A DNA stretch of 6,167 bases from contig JAICXZ010000210.1 of NCBI GenBank assembly GCA_025934475.1, forward strand, positions 1-6,167, in the 5' to 3' direction. A program made the position numbers and the translations under genes. Origin of the DNA: Mucilaginibacter sp. (lineage in GTDB: Bacteria > Bacteroidota > Bacteroidia > Sphingobacteriales > Sphingobacteriaceae). The notes beneath the pieces are model-generated. The model made no database searches, was not told the DNA's origin, and saw only the letters and a program-made list of their open reading frames with translations. Below are positions 1 through 5,442 of the stretch, piece after piece; position 1 is the first letter of the stretch; the number at the start of each line of letters is the position of its first letter.

Positions 1-430
1 TACGGCGCTTGCCTTCAAATGAGAAAGGAGTGGTGATGATACCTACTGTCAGGATATCCATCTCGCGGGCAGCTTTGGCAATGATAGGGCTTGCGCCTGT
101 ACCTGTACCACCACCCATACCAGCTGTAATGAACAGCATTTTGGTGTTGGAACCCAGCATTAATTTAATGTCGTCGATATTCTCAATAGCCGAGTTTTTA
201 CCCACTTCCGGGATCGAACCGGCTCCCATTCCCTCGGTTAAGCTGGCACCCAACTGCACTTTGTTAGGTATAGGGCTCAATTCAAGAGCCTGTGCATCCG
301 TGTTGCAAATAATGAAGTCAACACCGGTTATACCTTGCTTGTACATATGGTTTACCGCGTTACCGCCGCCGCCGCCAACGCCAATTACTTTGATGATGGA
401 CGACTTTTCTTTTAACATCTCAAACTGCAT
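1..430 (-). CDS. ftsZ: Cell division GTPase FtsZ, N-terminal 143 residues (partial, runs off left edge)
   Basis: FtsZ is the tubulin-like GTPase that polymerises into the cytokinetic Z-ring at the inner face of the membrane. The visible part is the N-terminal half of the GTP-binding domain: T1 loop GVGGGGGNAVN (residues 17-27), T2 region NTDAQAL (43-49), T3 region TEGMGAG (65-71) and the tubulin signature GGGTGTG (106-112). The frame is open to the window edge, so the T7 catalytic loop and the C-terminal FtsA-binding peptide lie outside. I chose the ATG at 428-430, giving MQFEMLKEK, because I recall this N-terminus from Bacteroidota FtsZ. A second ATG (codon 5, 416-418) is possible. An AAGGA at 433-437 lies only 2 nt before the first ATG and 14 nt before the second, so it does not decide the start. 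A 136-bp gap separates ftsZ from ftsA, unlike the tight junctions upstream. The identity is secure. Confidence 0.97.
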   Translation of the reverse strand, partial: MQFEMLKEKSSIIKVIGVGGGGGNAVNHMYKQGITGVDFIICNTDAQALELSPIPNKVQLGASLTEGMGAGSIPEVGKNSAIENIDDIKLMLGSNTKMLFITAGMGGGTGTGASPIIAKAAREMDILTVGIITTPFSFEGKRR

Positions 431-471
431 ATTCCTTATTCTCAGCTAAGTGTGAACGACCAATAATTAAT

Positions 472-503
472 TTAACCTATCTGTAATATTACCTCTTTTT
501 CAA
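472..503 (-). promoter_or_regulatory. Possible Bacteroidota-type promoter for ftsZ
   Basis: Reading the minus strand, a TTG at 503-501 is followed after 21 nt by TAGGTTAA at 479-472. The latter matches the Bacteroidota -7 element TAnnTTTG at four of its six fixed positions, and the spacing suits the known TTTG-N17-23-TAnnTTTG layout. It would place a transcript start about 35-40 nt upstream of the ftsZ ATG. The match is weak and could arise by chance in this AT-rich gap; the unusual gap length is the main support. Confidence 0.22.
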
Positions 504-509
504 CAACGT

Positions 510-538
510 TTTTCCACAATTGTCAATATTGTGGAAAA
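510..538. repeat. Perfect 11-bp inverted repeat in the ftsA-ftsZ gap
   Basis: TTTTCCACAAT (510-520) and ATTGTGGAAAA (528-538) are exact reverse complements separated by a 7-base spacer. The RNA could form a hairpin with an 11-bp stem and 7-nt loop. No T-run follows the stem on either strand, so it does not look like an intrinsic terminator. Each arm contains one 9-mer that fits the DnaA-box consensus, so a protein-binding palindrome is the other reading. Confidence 0.85.
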
Positions 539-556
539 GTCGCTGATTGTGAATAA
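510..556. promoter_or_regulatory. Cluster of three DnaA-box-like 9-mers upstream of ftsZ
   Basis: Three 9-mers fit the consensus TTWTNCACA: TTTTCCACA at 510-518 on the plus strand, TTTTCCACA at 530-538 on the minus strand, and TTATTCACA at 548-556 on the minus strand. Their centres are 20 and 18 bp apart. A fourth copy with one mismatch (TTTTCAACA, 497-505) lies just outside. DnaA binding near ftsZ would couple division to replication initiation, as known in Caulobacter. Only the motif matches are seen; function is inferred. Confidence 0.4.
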
Positions 557-566
557 ATAGCGCTTT

Positions 567-1907
567 TTATTTAAGGAAATCTTCGTCCTTAATATCGTCT
601 TTGATGAATTTACGGCCCGTTTCGAGCAGCTTTCCAAACAATCCGTGGCGCTTATCTTCAGTGTATTTTGCCTTATCCTGTTTAATAGTTGTATTCATTG
701 GCACTTCATCATATTCTATCTTCTGAATGCCTTTTATCAGCAAACCGATACCCGTAGCGAAGGTCGGGCTTTGCAATTCCTCATACACCGGCTTCGGTAA
801 AACCTCATTCTTAGCCAGGTGCTCATTCGGATATCCTACGCGGCAATCCAAGCCGGTTACGTATTCAACAAGCTGCGGCAAATGCTTCAATTGGGCACCA
901 CCACCGGTGATCACGATACCGGCAATCAGCTTTTTCTCGTAGCCCGATGATTTGATCTCGTAGTAAACATGCTCAATAATCTCTTCCATCCTTGCCTGTA
1001 TCACATAAGCCAGGTTCTTTACCGATATCTCTTTCGGTTCGCGGCCGCGCAGGCCGGGAACACATACAATCTCATTTTCTTTATTTTCCTCAGCCAATGC
1101 CGAACCGAATCTTACCTTCAGTTGCTCTGCAATGTTGCGCATCACCGAACACCCTTCGCGGATATCTTCAGTAACGCTGTTACCGCCAAATGGGATAACG
1201 GCCGTATGGCGGATTATCCCTTCGTGGAAAATGGCTACGTCGGTAGTACCACCACCCACGTCTACCAGCACCACACCGGCTTCTTTTTCTTCATCGCTTA
1301 ATACTGACTCAGATGATGCCAGCGGCTCCAGTATCAGTTCCTGGCTTTCCAGTCCGGCTTTGTTAACGCACTTCACAATATTCTTGATTGCGGTCACCTG
1401 ACCTGATATGATATGGAAATTCGCTTCCAGGCGCACACCGGCCATACCGATCGGGTCCTTTATACCCGGCTCGTTATCCACGGTAAACTCCTGTGGCAGC
1501 ACATGGATGATCTCCTCGCCCGGAGGCATCACCAGGTTGTACATATCCTCCACCAGCTTATCGATATCCTTGCGGCTGATCTCATATTGCAAATCGCGAC
1601 GGGTTATTAAACCACGATGTTGAAGGCTCTTGATGTGTTGACCTGCAATACCTACGTTCACTACCTTCACGTCCACATTGGATTGTGAGCCGGCAATCTC
1701 AATTGCCTGGATAATACCCTGCACGGTTTTATCTATATTAGATACCATACCGCGGGTTACCCCTGCTGATTCGGCTTTGCCCGTTCCCAACACCTCGATC
1801 TTGCCGTTCTTGCTCCGGCGACCAACGATGGCGCATATTTTGGTGGTTCCGATGTCTAACCCAACTACAATCGGTGCGCTTTTTTCCTGAGTCGAACTTT
1901 TGTCCAT
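567..1907 (-). CDS. ftsA: Cell division protein FtsA, actin-like membrane anchor for FtsZ
   Basis: FtsA is an actin-fold ATP-binding protein that tethers FtsZ filaments to the cytoplasmic membrane and recruits later division proteins. The 446-residue product is slightly longer than E. coli FtsA (420). Visible motifs are phosphate-1 GLDIGTTK (16-23), the FtsA-specific 1C region at about 93-172, phosphate-2 VDVGGGTTD (215-223) and the adenosine motif ITGGGAQL (333-340). A C-terminal amphipathic segment, GLFGKLLETGRKFI (422-435), fits the membrane-targeting helix but is followed by an acidic tail, KDDIKDEDFLK. The start ATG (1905-1907) lies one base beyond the ftsQ stop, with an A-rich context and no Shine-Dalgarno sequence, so translation is probably coupled to ftsQ. 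The residues needed for ATP binding appear intact. Identity is secure. Confidence 0.97.
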   Translation of the reverse strand: MDKSSTQEKSAPIVVGLDIGTTKICAIVGRRSKNGKIEVLGTGKAESAGVTRGMVSNIDKTVQGIIQAIEIAGSQSNVDVKVVNVGIAGQHIKSLQHRGLITRRDLQYEISRKDIDKLVEDMYNLVMPPGEEIIHVLPQEFTVDNEPGIKDPIGMAGVRLEANFHIISGQVTAIKNIVKCVNKAGLESQELILEPLASSESVLSDEEKEAGVVLVDVGGGTTDVAIFHEGIIRHTAVIPFGGNSVTEDIREGCSVMRNIAEQLKVRFGSALAEENKENEIVCVPGLRGREPKEISVKNLAYVIQARMEEIIEHVYYEIKSSGYEKKLIAGIVITGGGAQLKHLPQLVEYVTGLDCRVGYPNEHLAKNEVLPKPVYEELQSPTFATGIGLLIKGIQKIEYDEVPMNTTIKQDKAKYTEDKRHGLFGKLLETGRKFIKDDIKDEDFLK

Positions 1908-1908
1908 T

Positions 1909-2766
1909 TTAGTTAATTATTTGCGATGTATCCTGTTTAAGTTTAAGCGAATCTTGATGGGCAACAGCCTTCAGCGAATCCTTTTTGAAGTTGTCGCTCT
2001 TTACACCAACAACCTGGTTGGCGTATTTTATATTAATAATTTTATACCTGTCCCACCCCACCTGCGGCATTGCCTTTTTATAAAATGTAAGCAGGTTGCT
2101 AAATTTCGATTCAAGTGAATCGGCATTGCCCAACAATATCCGGTTGGTGCCAACCCTGGGTATTAGCTCTATCTGATGATCCTGATCTACATATATCTCT
2201 GCGATCTGTGCGCTCCACAATGAATCACGACTGATAAAGTCGGCAGTTTTATAAACCTGTTTTATAATATCCGTATGCATTGTATCCAGCTTGCCCCCAA
2301 ATACCTCGTCGATATAGCCGTTTGCAGCTATCACCTTTGCGGTGAAATTATCCGACAATGGAATCTTAAGGCCATGTTGATCGATATAGAAATTCTGGTC
2401 GAACTGGTTCACAACCCGCAACACCGGCTGCCGCTGGCTTATCTCTACCCTGATCACTCCATCCATATCCGCATAAACTGTAGCCGATTCGATAAACGGA
2501 TTGGCCTTCAGCCGTTGCTCCAGATCTTGAATATTGATCGCCTCTAATTTGCGGCCGATCAATTTATGGCGATGTATTTTGAGGATATTATCCACCTCTT
2601 CCCTGTCAATGAAATACTGATTACCAGGGATAGATACCTTAACATCCTTGCAAACCACACCAGATTTCTTAAACTCAATGAAACCCATCAGCACGGCCAG
2701 GCCGCCCAGACTTACCGTCCAGGCAAAACCAATAAAGATATGCCGCCAGATGCGTTTCTTAAACAT
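1909..2766 (-). CDS. ftsQ: Cell division protein FtsQ (POTRA-domain divisome protein)
   Basis: FtsQ is a bitopic inner-membrane protein that joins FtsL and FtsB in the divisome and signals to septal peptidoglycan synthesis. The 285 residues show a short basic cytoplasmic start (MFKKRIWRH), one membrane span at about 10-31, a POTRA-like region at about 40-112 (including EEVDNIL, NPFIESATVY and IRVEISQRQP), and a beta domain ending in the stretch DRYKIINIKYANQVVGVK (239-256). A charged tail, 257-285, with DSLK twice (263-266, 272-275), is probably disordered in the periplasm. FtsQ sequences diverge strongly, so the call rests on topology, the POTRA pattern and position between murC and ftsA. 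The ATG lies inside the murC end (8-bp overlap, ATGTTTAA), pointing to translational coupling. Confidence 0.93.
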   Translation of the reverse strand: MFKKRIWRHIFIGFAWTVSLGGLAVLMGFIEFKKSGVVCKDVKVSIPGNQYFIDREEVDNILKIHRHKLIGRKLEAINIQDLEQRLKANPFIESATVYADMDGVIRVEISQRQPVLRVVNQFDQNFYIDQHGLKIPLSDNFTAKVIAANGYIDEVFGGKLDTMHTDIIKQVYKTADFISRDSLWSAQIAEIYVDQDHQIELIPRVGTNRILLGNADSLESKFSNLLTFYKKAMPQVGWDRYKIINIKYANQVVGVKSDNFKKDSLKAVAHQDSLKLKQDTSQIIN

Positions 2767-4114
2767 TTTCCAATACGTTTTTAAGTGGATGTACCAGCTG
2801 ATCGATGTCGCCTGCGCCTACAGTTAAAAGTAGTTCAGGTTTTTCAATTCGCACAAGATCAACGGCTTCTTGTTTTCCACATTTCCGTTTATTCAACAAT
2901 TCCATTCGTTCAAGGATCATATCGGAGGTTACGCCTTCCATCGGCAACTCCCGCGCAGGATAGATGTCGAGCATGATCAGTTCGTCAGTCATATCAAGTA
3001 CTTCGGCGAAGCCATCGGCAAAATCGCGGGTGCGGCTATACAGGTGCGGTTGAAAAATTGTTGTAAGTTTTTTGTTTGGATACAATTTCTTTACCGAAGT
3101 GATAGCCGCCCGCAATTCTTCCGGGTGATGGGCGTAGTCGTCTATATAAATATGTTCCTTTGTCTTTACTATATATTCAAAGCGGCGCTTCACCCCTTTG
3201 AATGAAGCCAGCGCTTTTTTGATTAATTCTGGTTCAACCTCGAGCTTCAGAGCTACTTCAATTGCGGCCGTGGCGTTCTCAACGTTGTGCAATCCTGCAA
3301 TGCCAAGTTCAATATCGTTTATGGCGATGCCGTCATTCTTGAAATCGAAGCAAAACGTTCCGTCTTTAATTCGGATGTTTTGCCCTTTTACATCGGCTGG
3401 TCCCTGAGCACTATAAGTAGTCCCAATTGTTAAAGGCAGATCCTCATGGAAGATTAGCGTACCACCTGGTTTTATCTGCGATGCAAACTGGATGAACGAA
3501 TTGGTAAGCTGATCGTGATTACCATAAATGTCCAGGTGATCCGCATCCATCGAGGTGATCACCGCGATATCAGGGTAGAGAGTCAGGAATGATCGATCAA
3601 ATTCGTCTGCCTCCACAATTACAATATCATTTTTGCCAAACAATACATTGCTATTGTAATTCGACGAAATGCCACCCAAAAACGCCGAGCAATCTTTGCC
3701 AGAATCTTTCAGGATGTGGGCGATCATACAAGACGTTGTCGTTTTGCCATGAGTACCGGCAACCGCCACGGTGAACTTGCTTTTGCTGATCATCCCCAGC
3801 ACCTGTGAGCGTTTAAATAACTCAAATCCTCTGTTACGAAAAAAATTATAAATAATAGAATTGCGGGGGATAGCAGGTGTATAAATAATTAAAGTGCAAC
3901 TATCAGGCGTTTGAAAACTCATTGGAATAAAATCCTCACGGTCATCAAAAATCACCCTGATACCTTCATTATGCAATTGGTCGGTAAGATCGGTCGGTGT
4001 CTTATCGTAACCGCAAACAATACAGCCTAAATGCGCAAAGTAGCGCGCCAGGCCGCTCATGCCTATGCCGCCTATGCCTATCAGGTATACCCGTTTTATG
4101 TTTTGCAGTTCCAT
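2759..4114 (-). CDS. murC: UDP-N-acetylmuramate--L-alanine ligase MurC
   Basis: MurC is the cytoplasmic ATP-dependent ligase that joins L-alanine to UDP-N-acetylmuramic acid, the first step of stem-peptide assembly. All three Mur ligase domains are visible in 451 residues, a normal length. The N-terminal nucleotide-sugar fold has GIGGIGMSGLA (13-23). The central ATPase domain has P-loop GTHGKTTT (120-127), EADEFDRSF (168-176), DADHLDIYG (190-198) and LHNVENATAA (275-284). The C-terminal domain has DDYAHHPEE (325-333), FQPHLYSRT (354-362) and DIYPARE (383-389). IDDYAHHPEE and QPHLYSR favour MurC over MurD, MurE and MurF. An in-frame TAA at 4127-4129 rules out a longer upstream start, leaving the ATG at 4112-4114. 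Its end overlaps ftsQ by 8 bp. The catalytic motifs are intact. Confidence 0.98.
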   Translation of the reverse strand: MELQNIKRVYLIGIGGIGMSGLARYFAHLGCIVCGYDKTPTDLTDQLHNEGIRVIFDDREDFIPMSFQTPDSCTLIIYTPAIPRNSIIYNFFRNRGFELFKRSQVLGMISKSKFTVAVAGTHGKTTTSCMIAHILKDSGKDCSAFLGGISSNYNSNVLFGKNDIVIVEADEFDRSFLTLYPDIAVITSMDADHLDIYGNHDQLTNSFIQFASQIKPGGTLIFHEDLPLTIGTTYSAQGPADVKGQNIRIKDGTFCFDFKNDGIAINDIELGIAGLHNVENATAAIEVALKLEVEPELIKKALASFKGVKRRFEYIVKTKEHIYIDDYAHHPEELRAAITSVKKLYPNKKLTTIFQPHLYSRTRDFADGFAEVLDMTDELIMLDIYPARELPMEGVTSDMILERMELLNKRKCGKQEAVDLVRIEKPELLLTVGAGDIDQLVHPLKNVLENV

Positions 4115-4141
4115 TTCTTTAATTGATTACGCCGATCCTTT

Positions 4142-4173
4142 TAGTCCATAGTCCATGGTCGATAGTCCATAGT
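4142..4173. repeat. Tandem array A: 7-bp unit TAGTCCA, about 4.6 copies
   Basis: On the plus strand the copies are TAGTCCA (4142-4148), TAGTCCA (4149-4155), TGGTCGA (4156-4162, two mismatches), TAGTCCA (4163-4169) and a partial TAGT (4170-4173). On the transcribed strand the unit reads TGGACTA. The array lies 28 bp upstream of the murC start. The period is exact; the function is unknown. Confidence 0.88.
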
Positions 4174-4194
4174 TTTTATTATTTATTCGTCTAC

Positions 4195-4218
4195 ACATCT
4201 GCATATCCGCACATCTCC
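4195..4218. repeat. Tandem array B: 8-bp unit ACATCTGC, three copies
   Basis: Copies on the plus strand are ACATCTGC (4195-4202), ATATCCGC (4203-4210) and ACATCTCC (4211-4218). Each shares at least five of eight positions with any other copy. It directly abuts array C. With only three diverged copies it is weaker than its neighbours on its own; its placement among other arrays of similar period strengthens it. Confidence 0.6.
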
Positions 4219-4247
4219 TAATCTCTAATTAACTAATCTCTAGTCTC
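4219..4247. repeat. Tandem array C: 7-bp unit TAATCTC, four copies, running into the end of murG
   Basis: Copies on the plus strand are TAATCTC (4219-4225), a diverged 8-base TAATTAAC (4226-4233), TAATCTC (4234-4240) and TAGTCTC (4241-4247). The last two copies lie within murG, encoding Glu-Thr-Arg-Asp. Its TAG stop (4233-4235) spans the junction between copies two and three. Confidence 0.78.
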
Positions 4248-5351
4248 TATTATCCCAAACACTTCCTTCGCTATATCCGTATCCGCATCAGGCAGGGCCA
4301 GTTTGCTGATATTTTCGCTTAATGTTTTGCGCAGTTTATCATCTTCAAGCAGTTCCAGTGCTGCTGTAACCAATTTGCGATTGGCTTTGCGGTCCTGTAT
4401 ATACTCGGCTGCGTTCTCCTGCACCAATGCCTTTGCATTCTTAGTCTGGTGGTCTTCAGCCACGTTGGGCGAAGGCACCAGGATCACAGGCTTGCCAACA
4501 ATACATAGCTCGGCTATCGTACCCGCGCCCGCCCTCGAAACAATAATATCCGCTGCGGCATAAGCCAGATCCATTCTATTCAGGAATTCCAGTATCCGAA
4601 TATTCGGATTGTAATTCTCGCCCAGTACATGGATGATGTTCTGGTAGTAATGCTTACCCGTTTGCCAAATCACCTGTACATCGCTTTCGATGATGTGCTC
4701 CAGGCCGTTTAGCATGCTGTCATTCAAAGTGCGCGCACCCAGACTGCCCCCTACAACCAGGATCGTTTTTTTATTAGGCGAAAGCTTAAATTCTTTAAGA
4801 GCTTCCTCACGCTTTCCGGCAATATTCACCGATTCGCGCCGAACGGGATTGCCGGTCTTTACAATTTTATCCTCAGGGAAGAACGCCTCCATGCCATCAA
4901 ATGCCACGCATATCTTCTCAGCCTTTTTGCCTAAACGTTTATTGGTGACACCGGCGAACGAGTTTTGCTCCTGTATCAAACAAGGCACATTCTTCATCGA
5001 AGCGGCGTATAACAACGGCCCCGAAGCATACCCCCCAACACCCACCGCTGCATCAGGCTGAAATTCATTAATGATCTTCCTCGATTTGATGATGCTGCCA
5101 ATCAACTTAAAAGGCAGCAACAGGTTTTTCAGGATCGATCCTCTTTGAATTCCTCGTATATCTAACCCTACAATTTCATATCCAGCGGCAGGCACCCTTT
5201 CCATCTCCATCCGGCCCAAAGCACCCACAAATAAGATCTCGGTCGATGGATCAAGCTTCTTCAGCGCGTTGGCTATGGCAATCGCCGGGAATATATGCCC
5301 GCCGGTACCACCACCGCTGATAATTATCCGTCTATTCTTTCCTGATTCCAC
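4233..5351 (-). CDS. murG: UDP-GlcNAc:lipid I N-acetylglucosamine transferase MurG (GTG start)
   Basis: MurG is a peripheral GT-B glycosyltransferase at the inner face of the membrane that adds GlcNAc to lipid I to give lipid II. The 372 residues match the family length (E. coli 355). Motifs: G-loop GGGTGGHIFPA (13-23), GVGGYASGP (104-112), QEQNSFAGVTNK (127-138), second G-loop VVGGSLGARTLN (199-210) and the donor-binding region SRAGAGTIAELC (272-283), followed by LVPSPNVAEDHQTKNA (291-306). The start is GTG at 5349-5351: an in-frame TAA at 5355-5357 excludes anything further upstream, and the next methionine (residue 48) would remove the first G-loop. AAAAGG abuts the GTG, too close for a normal Shine-Dalgarno. 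The final codons come from tandem array C. It is separated from both neighbours by repeat-filled gaps. Confidence 0.97.
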   Translation of the reverse strand: MESGKNRRIIISGGGTGGHIFPAIAIANALKKLDPSTEILFVGALGRMEMERVPAAGYEIVGLDIRGIQRGSILKNLLLPFKLIGSIIKSRKIINEFQPDAAVGVGGYASGPLLYAASMKNVPCLIQEQNSFAGVTNKRLGKKAEKICVAFDGMEAFFPEDKIVKTGNPVRRESVNIAGKREEALKEFKLSPNKKTILVVGGSLGARTLNDSMLNGLEHIIESDVQVIWQTGKHYYQNIIHVLGENYNPNIRILEFLNRMDLAYAAADIIVSRAGAGTIAELCIVGKPVILVPSPNVAEDHQTKNAKALVQENAAEYIQDRKANRKLVTAALELLEDDKLRKTLSENISKLALPDADTDIAKEVFGIIETRD

Positions 5352-5354
5352 CTT

Positions 5355-5381
5355 TTATATAGTCATTAAGTCATTGGTCAT
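5355..5381 (-). other. Eight-codon mini-ORF in the murG leader
   Basis: An ATG at 5379-5381, inside array D, opens a frame MTNDLMTI ending at TAA 5355-5357. One codon (AAG) separates this stop from the GTG start of murG, in the same frame. Such an arrangement could allow termination and re-initiation, or it may be a chance product of a repeat whose unit contains ATG. No ribosome binding site distinguishes it. Confidence 0.2.
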
Positions 5382-5390
5382 TAGGTCATT
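5362..5390. repeat. Tandem array D: 7-8 bp unit GTCATTAA, four copies
   Basis: GTCATT starts at 5362, 5370, 5377 and 5385, so copies are spaced 8, 7 and 8 bp. The bases between copies vary (AA, G, AG). On the transcribed strand the core reads AATGAC, putting four ATG triplets in the murG leader. The array ends 10 bp before the murG GTG. Confidence 0.88.
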
Positions 5391-5403
5391 TTTTACCTTG
5401 TGC

Positions 5404-5439
5404 CAACTTTACAACATTTCAACCTTTCAACTTTACAAC
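5404..5439. repeat. Tandem array E: 8-bp unit CAACTTTA, 4.5 copies
   Basis: Copies on the plus strand are CAACTTTA (5404-5411), CAACATTT (5412-5419), CAACCTTT (5420-5427), CAACTTTA (5428-5435) and partial CAAC (5436-5439). CAAC is invariant and the following four bases vary. The array begins 3 bp after the ftsW stop and is 13 bp from array D; together they fill most of the ftsW-murG gap. Confidence 0.88.
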
Positions 5440-5442
5440 CGA

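Noticed and set aside
9..449. A 146-codon open frame on the plus strand opposite ftsZ
   Set aside because: It is the antisense shadow of ftsZ; the minus-strand frame has every FtsZ GTPase motif.
969..1301. A 110-codon plus-strand frame opposite ftsA
   Set aside because: It has low-complexity composition and no recognisable domain, and lies wholly within a well-supported ftsA on the other strand.
2873..2881. An isolated TTTTCCACA DnaA-box match inside murC
   Set aside because: It is a single copy within coding sequence (Cys-Gly-Lys codons) and is at the level expected by chance; it serves as background for the ftsZ cluster.
5404..5439. TAAAGTTG on the minus strand, twice within array E, resembling the Bacteroidota -7 element
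   Set aside because: The match arises from the repeat unit, and no TTG lies at the usual 17-23 nt spacing (the nearest are 16 and 24).
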